Notes: a model not told the origin generated them from the sequence alone. A stretch of DNA of 26,939 bases from Strongylocentrotus pallidus (GCA_030265145.1 JARBES010000113.1:8081747-8108685); one strand, 5' to 3'; positions 10,093 to 20,263 are shown, counted from the first letter of the stretch. Numbers and translations: made by a program.

Positions 10093-10401
10093 AAAGAACC
10101 TGAATAACCTCACTGACATTCCAATACTCCATGGATGCAGCGTTTGGTTGAAAAACTTGACAGACAAGGAGTTCACCATGGTCGTCTACCGTGGGTGTGA
10201 AATTGATAACACTTATGGCATCCAGTCGATGATTTCTATTCCTCGAAGACTGTGTATCAGAATATTTGGTGACTTTCTTTGAGCTAAGGTACCATTGGAA
10301 TGATGGTGCTGGGTAGCCGTTGTTCGATGTGCAGGTCACATTTGATGACACCCCATCCTGCAAACCTTCCGTTCCACTTAGGTAAGGAGGATCTGGTGGT
10401 C
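10093..10401 (-). CDS. Copy 3 exon 4: Ig domain D4 (type A)
   Basis: A 309-base phase 1-1 exon after TTTAAG. The core is SSNVTC, NGYPAPSFQWY and LLVCQVF, ending QVLC at GTAAGTCT. Only the framework residues and NGYPAP are shared with type B D4, showing an old A/B split. Confidence 0.86.
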
Positions 10402-10771
10402 CTTAAACATCAAAGTATGTTTATTTTATCATAGATTATTAGCCCCCGTGACTTGCAACAACGATGTTTGTATCACTTGTAACTCATATTCTGACACAAG
10501 AAAGACAAATTTGTTGATATTTATATAGGAACTTTTTTGAGCTATCACAGAGGTTTATCACTAAAGACTTTCCAAAATGTCACTTGTTTCAAATATCTTG
10601 CTCCAGAAAAGACGAAGCATGGTATAAATACACACGGTTATTCATAATGTAAAATATCACACCCGATATATCGATGTCCAACTGTCCAAGTCCATGTCCC
10701 AGACCGCATTCGTTATTCTGTTGTGAATTCGAGAAGATGATATTTAGTTAATACAACTTACGAATACTTAC

Positions 10772-11110
10772 CATTAACGATTAACCTCACTTCTGTTCGA
10801 CGTTGGTTCATACCAGCATTGGCCACACATAGGAGAAGTTGATTGTGATGCCTTCTCTTTGGAATCAACTGTAGAGTGGAGTTGGTGTCGCGTAAACCTT
10901 GGTCGACCTCATTCGTGGTAGACATCGAAGTCGTGCTACCCAGATCGTCGTCCGAACCAATGACCCATGATATACGAGATGTAGGGCGAGATCCTACACT
11001 CTTGCAGGTGAATGATGTTGCCGAGGATTCGAAGACATTGACACTTCTTGAATCGTTTGCATTGGTAATTACGGATCCATACGTGGTAAGCAGGAGGTTA
11101 CTTGGCGGTA
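10772..11110 (-). CDS. Copy 3 exon 3: Ig domain D3 (extended form)
   Basis: The acceptor aligned with copy 2 has no AG. An upstream acceptor with a good pyrimidine run (TTCCCACTCAG) keeps phase 1 and gives a 339-base exon, 24 bases longer than in copy 2. The core is SFTCKSVGS, RISWV and LLLCVANA, ending LIVNG at GTAAGTAT. The reading frame is open through the whole exon. A fragment similar to its 3' part occurs inverted in copy 1. Confidence 0.82.
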
Positions 11111-11420
11111 CTGAGTGGGAAGTAAAATGTAGAGCCAGAATCTTAATACGGAGACATCTACTGAAATGAGAGAAACAGAGCTGAACTATTGCTAACCATA
11201 TGATAAACGTATATTAGCGGCGAAGGCATCATGGGATCCCGTGACGTGTTTTTATGATTCCCTACCATAATGTACAAAATACAGAAGAGTGGAAAGTGTT
11301 TTAGGAGATCTTGAATGTTTCATCCATTTCGGACAATCCTTACATTTAGATGCATATTCACTTGGGCAGAACTCACACCTTCGACCAATCATGGGATGAT
11401 ATTATTAGTAAGATAATCAC

Positions 11421-11753
11421 CTTGGACATCTAGGCGGACGGACAATTGAAGCCTACTATCCAGCTCCCGATGCGAAGCCACACAGCGGACAATCTTTCCA
11501 TCATCGTCCCTGGACGGAGTTACAGAAACAACTCTTCGAGAGGTGTAAGCGTCACCAGTAACAACGTTATACTGATCGTCTTTTCGAATCTGTACTTCTT
11601 CAGGAACTTGCCACTCCAGTTCTGCGGGTGGTCTAGCGTCTTGGACTGAACATGTTAGGTTGTGGGTTCGCCCAGATGTGATGGTCACTGATGCTCCATT
11701 ACCGTATCCATCTTCATACCGATCGTCGATGATGGACAGCAGTCTAGGCGTCC
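11421..11753 (-). CDS. Copy 3 exon 2: Ig domain D2
   Basis: A 333-base phase 1-1 exon after ACTTCCAG. The core is HNLTC, ARPPAELEW and GKIVRCVASH, ending RLDVQG. The donor is G|GTGATTAT, the same weak type as copy 1 D2; type B genes use GTAA donors here. Confidence 0.88.
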
Positions 11754-12102
11754 CTGGAAGTTAAGCAAAATATACATGTATACATTTAGTTACCACTGGA
11801 ATATATATCTTGTCAACTTGGGTGTCTGCCAGATTCTAGGACCGTTTTTTACATAAACAAAATAAAATACCACCATATCAATATTGTTTGTAAAATACCA
11901 TAGTTTGGTTTTTTGTTCAGTACCGAATAGAACTCGGTTTATCATAATAGTAGTTTTCAATGAAACTACACCTGACATGACTGTTGTATTCAAAAGTTCG
12001 AATGTTGTATTGAGTTTGAAGGAGTAATGAGTCATTTATATTGAAATTTAACACACATCATGACCAGATAAAGCTATCCAGATTAATGTTAGAATACATT
12101 AC

Positions 12103-12496
12103 CTGATACAAGTACCTTCAGTATAATTCCACTAGTAGCTGCATCATAAGATGTGAAAACTGAGCACTGATATATGCCGCTGTCATCCACTGTTAAATTC
12201 CTAACAGTTAGATTTCCGTATGAAGCATCTGCCCTCAAACTGTACTTGGACATATCTCGAACATTCTGCCCCCTTATGCATCCCATCTCTTGACATCTAA
12301 CTAGGATATTGTTATTCCCGTCCATCCAAGACAGTTGGTGATATGTAGATGGAGGGGAAAATGTGCAGGCAAGTGTTATATCCTCGCCAACGACTGGGAG
12401 GATTTCTGGATTCTGAATACGAGAAGACACGCTTATCTCATATGTCTTACAAACGATGAAGGTTAAAAAGAAATATATGCGAAGACGTTTATTCAT
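12103..12496 (-). CDS. Copy 3 exon 1: signal peptide + V-set Ig domain
   Basis: Starts at an ATG followed by NKRLRIYFFLTFIV, a typical leader. The V-set core is ITLAC, LSWMD and DDSGIYQC. An extra cysteine pair (RCQEMGC, C-x4-C) sits between the Trp and the D strand. It ends at G|GTAATGTA in phase 1. N-glycosylation site NLT occurs twice. Confidence 0.88.
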
Positions 12497-12509
12497 ATTG
12501 TTTTAGCGT

Positions 12510-13203
12510 CTCATTTACTTGTATATTTCAACTTAGGAGGGCTGTTGCATGAACCATCTTGCAACCTAACGGAATATCTGGAGAATAAAATAATGAACGA
12601 CGAGCAGTAACGGTTTCCAATGGCAGAATGAGTGGACACAACAAAATGGCTGGTATGCGTTTCAACTTCTTTCTTCTGCAACGAAAGTGAAAGCAATAAA
12701 TCTTTCCGAAAAACATACATGTATGTAAGTGGGATGTCAGCTTCAAATAACAAGAGAGTTTCGAAGACTAACTTTGATTGGTACTTTGGGCAGTATAAGA
12801 TACAGAAGTTGTACTTTCGATTGGACTTAAAATAATGCCTTTTATTGTATAGAATTTGGAAAATGTAATAGGTAGGGGAATAACAGAGAAGAGTATAACA
12901 TATTTTTCTCTACGATGGCCAAGAATTTCAGAATAGTTCATACAACATCATTCGCATTACGACTGATATGGGTTTTTGCCTGCAATTCTGCTACACTATC
13001 AGCATCCTCTGCCAAATACGCGTAGGTAATCTGCACCCCAATCGCACCCTTATTTCTTAGTGTGTAGCTTATGGATATGCGAAAGATGGAAATACCTATA
13101 CATAAAAGAAGAAAGATGGGTTCGACTCACCAATTTGAAGGCATGGCCACTCTATTGATTCTTTGATCTTGATCATGTGTGTTAATAGTTTGGTCAATCA
13201 TAT
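12510..13203. other. Spacer between copy 4 and copy 3
   Basis: About 700 bp holding the copy 3 upstream region (12510-12850, alignable with copies 1 and 5) and the decayed 3' flank of copy 4. A GTGAGTC donor-like site near 13127 follows the FN3 region of copy 4 but is separated from it by stops in every frame that I followed. Confidence 0.5.
12683..12692 (+). promoter_or_regulatory. IRF-like GAAAGTGAAA box upstream of copy 3
   Basis: Identical to the box upstream of copy 1 and 187 bp from the copy 3 start codon. It fits the IRF/ISRE core GAAANNGAAA. Confidence 0.5.
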
Positions 13204-13316
13204 TCAATCGTGACGTAACCGGATGTTGAATCCGATTTTTTTCCAGGCAACGAAGAGAGCTGAAGATGTCGTGTGATTTTGGTCGACGATGAACCAAGAA
13301 GGTGAATTGGGGATCA
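13204..13316 (-). CDS. Copy 4 terminal FN3 exon, truncated
   Basis: After an ACTGCAG acceptor the frame reads SPSWFIVDQNHTTSSALFVA, then the conserved Trp. The next motif QPGF is altered to KKIGF by an A-rich change, and a TGA ends the frame after 36 codons. The other frame just downstream spells VTIEYD, an FN3 C-strand remnant, so the second half of the domain has probably decayed. Confidence 0.65.
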
Positions 13317-13552
13317 CTGCAGTTTAAGGTTAATCAGTGGTAACAGGTTAAGACAAATTCTGTAGCGACTGTTTATTCGTTGCCCTGATTTTAGATCATA
13401 AATCATTTGATAAATAGAAGAAGATTTTTATAAATGAAATGAATGTTTGTTTTTGGAAGCAAGCACCAATTCATATAATTACATAAAAAAGAGAGAATCT
13501 GGATAAGACACAAATGAACCAAAATATATAATGACAACACAATGCAACTTAC

Positions 13553-13858
13553 GAGCAAATGTGGAGTTGAAGACTGCACTACCGGAACCATATCTTGACA
13601 CAGCTACGCATTTGTAATCACACGGATCTTCGGACTGGGGGTTTCGAATCGTCAGGTCGATGGAGGTCAGCGTTTCACCTTCTGGTATAGTCTCGAAGAG
13701 TGTGATGTTACGGTAGTCGTTAGACAAATGTGTACCATTACAAAACCATTGGAAGATAAAAGCAGGGGGATTGGCGTCTGATGTACATGTCAATACGAAC
13801 CAAGAACGTATTTCATTTGATGTAAGTCGTCGAGAAGAAACGGACACAACCGGGTCAT
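13553..13858 (-). CDS. Copy 4: Ig domain D5
   Basis: A 306-base phase 1-1 exon. The core is VLTC, FQWFC and EDPCDYKC, with the two extra cysteines typical of type B. The donor is C|GTAAGTTG. A 15-base T run (13883-13897) lies just upstream in the intron. Confidence 0.87.
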
Positions 13859-14279
13859 CTAGATTATATACAAATATTGCAATTTTTTTTTTTTTTTAAG
13901 AAGCGATCAAACATAGAAGAAGATATAAGGAGGTGGAGTTGACTGGGGTGGTAAATTAAGGTTATTGGGATAGGACTTATAGAAACTTGTCCATGCACGC
14001 AGGAAAAAGAAAACATTGACATTATAGCGTATTACCTTGACTGGTAGTTAACCATACGCATTTTTGTTTTCAGATGAAAAATAACACCAGGCCATAAGGG
14101 ACGAGTGAAGGATTTCCTGAAACTAACAAACAGGTAGAAATAAAAATGCGTAGACATAAAAGTAGATGGAAGTCTTGAGGAAAGTAGGTGAACGCTTTAT
14201 ACCAATATCCTGCGCAATTTGAGGAGATTCTCTATTTATAATGTTCTTTCCAAAAGTTGAAATGAAATTTGATACTCAC

Positions 14280-14588
14280 ATGATATGTTTAGAACCATGC
14301 TATCATTCACTGACCGCATTGCAGGCATTGTAGGTTGAACCGCCTTGCAGAGAAGAGGTTTTCCATGATCAGACCTCTTTGGTATGAGGGTAAGGGTACT
14401 TTCAGCATCATACCGTTCAGCTTCATTCATTGAAGTCTTAAAAGCCGAATCATGTGTCACATTTTTAGATCCGATGTACCAGTGGATCAGCGGAGCAGGG
14501 TATCCATTAACAGCTCTGCAGCTTACGTTGGTTTCTATACCGTCGTGTAGATCGTCTGGTATGGTCATTTTAACATTATCTGGCGGGC
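14280..14588 (-). CDS. Copy 4: Ig domain D4
   Basis: A 309-base phase 1-1 exon after TTTTTCAAG. The core is ETNVSC, LIHWYIG and KPLLCKA, ending NISC at T|GTGAGTAT. Open, and very close to the D4 of copies 1 and 2. Confidence 0.88.
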
Positions 14589-14942
14589 CTTGAAAAAGAA
14601 ATGAAATATATAGTTATGTGTAAAGCCTTAATTAGGGTGAAATGTCATTTGGTAAAATATAGAAGGTCTTATATATATATACTATTTAGTTATACGGCGA
14701 TGATACAACCGAGGGTCACAGTAAAACAAATTCGCTTCTCCCCTCCCAGTCCGAGGTGACGCCAATTTTTAATAAAAATAATGACAATTTAGTTTGGGTA
14801 GCTAGGGTAGATCAGGATAAATGAAACAGTATCCTCTTTCGAATTGTTAGTCATGAATAGGGCTTTAAATGGATTGTAGGCGTATAACTTAATTTACTGT
14901 AAAGAAATTCAAATCCCGATATATTGAAGGAGTAAATCTCAC

Positions 14943-15207
14943 CGTAAACCATCAGTCTGGCTCCCCGTCGATCCAAAAAGCTTCCTAAAGTTGCAACGCA
15001 TTGTAAAAGTTGTCCATGGTGCTTTCTCTCTGGATGTATTATGATGGTACTCTCAGTGTCAAACAAACTTCTATCCAAAGCATTGCGATACTTTGATAGG
15101 CTTATGCTACGTGGGAAACTTTGGGTGCTATCAAGTGTCCATGATAATTCAACTGCTGGTAATGATCCGACACTTTTACAAGTGATTGAAGTCGATGAAC
15201 CTTTTTG
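14943..15207 (-). CDS. Copy 4: Ig domain D3, 5' end lost in gap
   Basis: The last 265 bases of an expected 315-base exon. The core elements TCKSVGSLPAVELSW and LLQCVAT are present, ending RLMVYG at GTGAGATT. Several stretches are identical to copy 2 D3 over tens of bases. Confidence 0.83.
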
Positions 15208-15307
15208 NNNNNNNNNNNNNNNNNNNNNNNNNNNNNNNNNNNNNNNNNNNNNNNNNNNNNNNNNNNNNNNNNNNNNNNNNNNNNNNNNNNNNNNNNNNNN
15301 NNNNNNN
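15208..15307. other. Assembly gap (100 N)
   Basis: Exactly 100 N, the usual placeholder for a gap of unknown size. It begins inside the copy 4 D3 exon. Confidence 0.98.
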
Positions 15308-15351
15308 CATCATCGGCACACTTTCATGATAACAAAATAGCACGTATCACC

Positions 15352-15374
15352 TAATTCGTCAAAGTGACGAATTA
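15352..15374. repeat. Perfect 10-bp inverted repeat
   Basis: TAATTCGTCA and its exact reverse complement are separated by three bases. It sits in the copy 4 intron beside the assembly gap. No function is evident. Confidence 0.7.
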
Positions 15375-15866
15375 AAGTCTAGTTTTAATTGTTTCTCGCC
15401 ACTTGATAGTGCGTTACCTCCAATGCCGATCCCTATAGCTACGTTACGGATCAACTACATACTGCGCTAAACACATTAACGATAAAAAGACAATGCCCAA
15501 TGTTACCAGTATATTATTGAACTCGCCCGATTAGTTATCAATACGTGCTTGGCATAGAAAGCGATCAGTGCTAACGTGATGCACGACAAAGATGGGAGTC
15601 GCTACCATTCTTTTGTTAGTTTGGCTTTACGAACTTGCCAAACAATTGTTGTTATTTGATAATTTTTACTAACTAACTATCTATTTACTCCCATCATAAC
15701 ATCAACAGAAAAACGAAATAATGGCAGATTGCGAGATGGACAGCAATTGGAAAACATGATTTAAACGACTATCGGTGTGTGTATTTAAAATTATAAAATT
15801 GTTACATCTCTCTAATTCTCCAACTGGGGTAAGTACGAACAAATTTTATCATGAATTAAAACTTAC

Positions 15867-15924
15867 CAGATTTGGAGATGATAACTGCGAAAAAAAGAAG
15901 AACATTTGCACAAATCGCCATCAT
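15867..15924 (-). CDS. Copy 4 exon 1: signal peptide
   Basis: Nineteen codons (MMAICANVLLFFAVIISKS) plus one base, then G|GTAAGT. Two ATGs are adjacent; the outer one gives the 58-base length shared with copies 2 and 6. Confidence 0.8.
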
Positions 15925-16134
15925 TATTTGGAAATCGAACCTGGTGATTCGATTGTGATTCGAAATTATATTTGACGAGCTTTTAAAACACACTAGTGAT
16001 GATTATGAACGTGAGCAGACAGTACAAAATGAGTAAATGCTCTTGAACTAATAGACCATACTTCGGAGGAATCGTTACTGATTTATAGGATTATAAGTGA
16101 AACGAATTTCACCGTCTCCTTCCGAAACCGATTC

Positions 16135-16147
16135 AGTTTCACAAACT
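16135..16147 (+). promoter_or_regulatory. AGTTTC/AAACT inverted element upstream of copy 4
   Basis: AGTTTCACAAACT, 211 bp upstream of the copy 4 start codon and identical to the element of copy 2. A second GAAA-type stretch, GTGAAACGAATTTCAC, lies close by at about 16098. Confidence 0.4.
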
Positions 16148-16203
16148 TCACTAAGCCATCAATTTGAAATGACATTATGCATGCTGTAAATGTTTGAACA
16201 AGA

Positions 16204-16218
16204 GGGGCGCTCTTTCTC
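16204..16218 (+). promoter_or_regulatory. GGGGCGCTCTTT box upstream of copy 4
   Basis: Same box as upstream of copies 2 and 6, 280 bp from the start codon, with about 40 conserved bases following it. Confidence 0.35.
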
Positions 16219-16863
16219 TTCAGACATTATGACAAGATTACTTCCCCAATTGGAATGTATCAAAAGAACATTCATTTCGGAATTTTTGCCTTAGGCTTTT
16301 GATGTTATTGTATTAATTAAAAATATGGTGCGTATAAATACCTTAACTTATTCGTGTTTTCGTTCACCTAATATTCAAAAGTTCCAAGAACAAACGAGAC
16401 AGGAAGCAACGTATTTTATTTCCCACCATTTCTAGACTTGAAAGCGTAAAGACACTAACGAAAAATGTCCATGGGCTTTTGGTGTCATTTTAGCTGTTAA
16501 TATATGTCCCATGTGATACCAAATCTCATCGCGTTTCAGTGAGTAAATAGTCAAACAAATTTAAATGCTTAGTTGTCTTTCTAGACGAAATATGTCATAT
16601 AGGTTGGTACCAACCTTGGTACATGTGTTGACTTCATGGCCAGTACGCACACGATCAAAAACCCACTGCCTACCTTGAAGTACCGGATGTAACCGAACTT
16701 TTCAGTGCTCAGAGTCAAAGCAATGAAATATATTAAGGCCAAACAGAGACTAGCCCCATTACTCAAATATTTTAAATCAACTTTTGTATAACTGTTTGTA
16801 CGCTATTCGGAGACATTACCGCGTATAGAATTACTACATCGGTACAGGCCGGTATAAATGATC

Positions 16864-17039
16864 CCCTTTTCTCTCTGTCCCTCCCTCTCTCATTCTCTCA
16901 CTTTCAGTTTACTTCTCTTCCTCTCCTTTTTTCTACCCCTCTCCCATTTTCCATGTTCTTTGTACCCTACTTGCACACTCTTCTAGGACATCCACTTTAG
17001 CGTACTTATGTTCCTGTAATAACCTCGTAGTCAATTGTC

Positions 17040-17082
<43 letters not shown>

Positions 17083-17150
17083 GTGTCTTTCTCTCCCACT
17101 CCCTCTTTACTCTCCCTCAATATATCCCCTTTAACATTCTACTATTTATT
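16864..17150 (+). repeat. Polypyrimidine tract with (CT)n core
   Basis: Nearly 290 bases dominated by C and T, with an uninterrupted (CT)n run at about 17043-17078. Confidence 0.85.
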
Positions 17151-17960
17151 ACCTCAATTTCCTATTTGAAGAGGCAACCATGCTAAAATAAAAGTGTAAA
17201 TAAATAAATGAATAACAGTTCCAATAACAAACAATGATAATGACATTTTGGACTGCCCACCCTCAAATAAAAACGGCATGAACTGGCATTAAGTCTTGCC
17301 GAAGAATTGAGCAGACTTTCATCAAATGTTGGCCTCGGGCTTCTTCCGCTTCGCCGTCATTTTTATATTCCAGATCATTGCGAAAGGTTTAAACTTATTC
17401 CAAAGTTTGTTTGCATAAAAATTGGAGCGCGAATAAAGAAGTGCTCTACCCTACCCCATTTGGAGCGTGAATGCAAATTTAGAGTATAATGGGGAAAATT
17501 CCCTTAATTACTTCGAATGAGGAAACATTGAATTTGAGAAGGAAACAATGATCTCAATTCTTGTTTTGATTATTTAGTTATTACTTCCATTATTGATATT
17601 ATAGATCTGTCGTGAAATACACTTAGGTAAAAAACAAATGTCTCCCAGCAATATCCCATTATCCTCGGTTCACTGCGTTTATGTCGCAATACGTGTAATT
17701 AACTTAGTGTTTATTACATTAATATACCAATTGTACAGTTTTAGATAATAATACAATATTTACAATCTTTCTGCAGAAAATCTGATTGTTTATTGAAAAC
17801 TTTAAGAATTATAACTTTGCAAAATGTTTTTTTAAATTCGAATACTCAATCGTTATTATTAATTATGATTATATTCCCTTTTGATCTCATTCTAAATAAT
17901 TTTGACTTTGAATTAGCTATCAACAGCCCACATGCTAGATAGAGAAAAAGACGCATACAA

Positions 17961-18030
17961 AGAGAGAGGGAGAGAGAGAGAGAGAGAAAGGGAGTAAAAG
18001 GGAGAGAAGGGGAAGAAGAGGACGGATGGA
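17961..18030 (+). repeat. Purine-rich (GA)n tract
   Basis: A GA microsatellite with flanking GGGAG words. On the minus strand it creates a serine/leucine-rich open frame that is not a gene. Confidence 0.85.
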
Positions 18031-18377
18031 ATAGTAGGAATGATGCAACTAGTTTATAGATCACACATGCAACAACTTTTCTCCTTGCAATTATGAAGTA
18101 CATGTTATTACTTTTATTATTTGTTCTATTTGGTTTTCAATTAGTTGACCCACAGTAGTCTATGCACCCTGATTATTATCTTGTATTTCATTTGCATTTT
18201 TGTATTTTATGTATTCATAAACTGTAATTGTTATATGTCCACAATCCAGCCAGTGACCGATAATCACGTTCTGTATTATACCATGTATAGATAGATAAAT
18301 AAGGTACAATTTACTAATGAGTCAATCACCGTGTTCGCATCCAAACGAAAGAGTGGGCTATTTAGTTCAAGTTTAGC

Positions 18378-18720
18378 TGATAAGCACTGGTATCTGCCAC
18401 TGTCTTCCATCGTTATCTTCATAATAGTTAGGTATCTACTGGAAATCTGCCCTGAAACTGTATTTTAATATATCTTCAACGTTTTGCACGTTTTTGCATC
18501 CTACTCCATGACATCTATCTGTTGCCAGGATATTACCGTCCTTGTCCTGCCAAGACAGTAGCCGAGACATTGATGGTGGTGTGTACGCGACTGGAATGCC
18601 TTCTGGGTTCCAATTACGAGTAGACACGCTCATCTCATAAGTTTTGGATACGATGAATGCAAGAAAGATAAATGTTCGAAGACAAGAATTCATATTGTCA
18701 TTCATGGATTGTCTCTCCAT
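18378..18720 (-). pseudogene. Copy 5: isolated, broken type A first exon
   Basis: A leader (TFIFLAFIV) and V-set remnants match copies 1 and 3. About nine codons that include the first core cysteine are deleted between NPEGIPVA and YTPPS. One base is missing after SFRAD, shifting the frame; beyond it the other frame still shows DSGRYQC. No donor is recognisable and no D2 to FN3 exons follow. The loop cysteines survive as RCHGVGC. The ATG aligned with the other copies is at 18693; an earlier in-frame ATG lies at 18720. Confidence 0.8.
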
Positions 18721-18882
18721 GCGAGTTCAAACTGGGGACGTTTGTGTCATGAACCAGCATGCAATTTTCCAGAATATCTGCAGATAAAAAGTGAAGAAGA
18801 AGCAGTATCGATTTTCATTTCCAGAATGAGTAGTCACAAAGATTAATGGTTGACACGCTCAATAAATTCTTTCTTGCGCTAC

Positions 18883-18892
18883 GAAAATGAAA
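18883..18892 (+). promoter_or_regulatory. IRF-like GAAAATGAAA box upstream of copy 5
   Basis: Retained 190 bp upstream of the aligned start codon although the gene itself is dead. It fits GAAANNGAAA. Confidence 0.42.
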
Positions 18893-18971
18893 GCAATTCA
18901 GATCTGTGAAGGGGGTTTTGAAAACTTACTTTAGTCGGCACTTTTGGCATCAATGAGATTGATTAATATTA

Positions 18972-19132
18972 TCAGTCATCTAATGAAATATTATAGTATT
19001 TTACTTTGAACTTTCGATTAGGCCGATTGCAGCGTAACGTGAAGTTGAATCCAGGTTGCCAGTCAACGAGGAGAGCTGAAGATGTCGTTTGGTTTTGGTC
19101 AACGATTAGCCAAGAAGGTGATTCCGCAATAA
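18972..19132 (-). CDS. Copy 6 terminal FN3 exon, truncated
   Basis: After AATGCAG the frame reads IAESPSWLIVDQNQTTSSAL, then LVDWQPGF, the FN3 A and B strands, and continues with non-FN3 residues (FTLRCNRPNRKF) to a TGA. It totals 52 residues. There is no evidence for a following exon. Confidence 0.7.
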
Positions 19133-19248
19133 CTGCATTAAGAGAATAATCATTGATAATATTTAAATCGAAAATTGGTAGGGTCTCGTTTCTTCAGTTA
19201 CAAGACCTTAATCATTAATGAACAAAAGACGTTTTTTTAATCGATATA

Positions 19249-19492
19249 AGTTGACTTATCTTGGAAAGAACTGTTTTGGGCACATTGTTAGGAGATCTGA
19301 AGGTGTTGAGAAGCAAATACTGCAAGGAGCAGTCGAAGGAAACGGGGTAGAGGTCGTCCACCAATATCTTGGACTGATGATATCAAGAAGGTGTTTGGAC
19401 AACGAATGAAAGGTGCAACACAACTTGCAGGTGAAAGAGTTTCATGGCTTGCTCTCGTGAAGACCACAGCAGCGCTTTACAGCGCCACCTGA
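19249..19492 (+). mobile_element. LINE (non-LTR retrotransposon) ORF2 C-terminal fragment
   Basis: Plus-strand translation gives CFGHIVRR, EKQILQGAVEGN, then in a shifted frame GRGRPPISWTDDIKK and LAGERVSWLALVKTTAALYS before a TGA. The FGHIVRR...GRGRPP.SW.DDI pattern is characteristic of the end of LINE reverse-transcriptase ORFs. There is one frame change between the halves, so it is dead. It lies inside the copy 6 D5-FN3 intron, antisense to the gene. The 5' portion of the LINE is absent. Confidence 0.82.
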
Positions 19493-19630
19493 AGTTGATG
19501 ATGCTGATAAGTTGACTGTTTTCCGTTTGGAAGCAAGCAAGATTTAATAAAATGAAAAGAAGAAAATCAGATGGACAGGACACAAGTAAATAGCTACACT
19601 GAATAAAAGGAAAACGACAGTTCTACTTAC

Positions 19631-19936
19631 GAAAAAAAGTTGAGTTGAATAATGCACTACCAGAGCCATTGACTGAAAGAGCAATGCATTTGTAGTCACA
19701 TGGATCTTCGAACAGATGGTTTCGAAGCGCCATTATACTGGAAGTCAGCGTTTTACCTTCGGCTAAAGTCTCGGAGAGTGATATATTACGAGTGCCGTTA
19801 AAAAACCGTGTGCCGTTACAGAGCCACTGGAATATAAAAGCAGGAGGATTGGCGTCTGAGGTACATGTCAATACGAACCCAGTACGTTCTTTATTTAATG
19901 TAAGCCGTCGAGAAGAAATGGACACAACTGGTTCAT
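19631..19936 (-). CDS. Copy 6 exon 6: Ig domain D5
   Basis: A 306-base phase 1-1 exon. The core is VLTC, FQWLC and EDPCDYKC, retaining both extra cysteines. The donor is C|GTAAGTAG. Confidence 0.87.
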
Positions 19937-20263
19937 CTAGATTGAAGAAAAATATGGAAAATCAGTTTTGAAATGAGGTGATAGAAAATGAAACGAAAGA
20001 TAAGGGTGGGGATTCATTGTTTGCAGGAAAAAGAAGACAAATTATAGCCTATTACTTTGACTGCTCGTCATCCATATACATTCTGGTTTCAGATGGGGAA
20101 ACGCCAGCCCATAGGGCGCGAGTGAAGCATTTCGTTAAATGTACATACAAGTAGAAATCAAAATGTGTAGAATTAAAAAGAAAACTAAATGGCAGAATTT
20201 AACAACTTGATGATCGTTGATAAACACATAGACAGACCAATATCATACGCAGTTAATACTCAC

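Larger units (their letters stand above)
8338..12496 (-). other. Copy 3: complete type A Ig-domain gene
   Basis: Six coding exons: signal peptide plus V (12496-12103), D2, D3, D4, D5 and a terminal FN3 exon. All are open, all junctions are phase 1 and the total is 1,833 coding bases, predicting about 610 residues plus a stop. A polyadenylation signal follows the stop by about 70 bases, so the gene probably ends there. The protein has a leader, five Ig domains and half an FN3 domain but no transmembrane segment, which suggests secretion. D3, D4 and D5 are strongly diverged from the type B equivalents, and D5 lacks the extra cysteines of type B. The V domain has a C-x4-C loop. It may act as a recognition or adhesion protein; partner unknown. 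Confidence 0.85.
13204..15924 (-). other. Copy 4: type B Ig-domain gene interrupted by assembly gap
   Basis: Visible parts are the signal-peptide exon, most of D3, then D4, D5 and FN3. V, D2 and the first 50 bases of D3 are missing. D3 runs straight into the 100-N gap, and sequence right of the gap aligns mainly to the signal-peptide-to-V intron of copy 6. By comparison with copies 2 and 6 the gap could hide 1.5-2 kb including V and D2, or the exons could be truly deleted. Visible exons are open and close to copy 2. Confidence in the visible exons is high; whether the gene is whole cannot be told. Confidence 0.75.
16225..18370. other. Repeat-rich spacer replacing the body of copy 5
   Basis: No Ig exon is visible on either strand over about 2.1 kb, although D2 to FN3 of copy 5 would be expected here. 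The stretch holds a pyrimidine-rich tract, a purine-rich tract and AT-rich sequence with LINE-like 3' tails (AGATAGATAAATAAGG near 18289). It probably contains insertions that replaced the gene body. Confidence 0.55.

Noticed and set aside
10876-11169. Plus-strand 97-codon open frame
   Set aside because: It is antisense to the copy 3 D3 exon, which has a complete Ig core and good splice sites on the minus strand.
17846-18103. Minus-strand open frame rich in serine and leucine
   Set aside because: The residues come from the (GA)n microsatellite.
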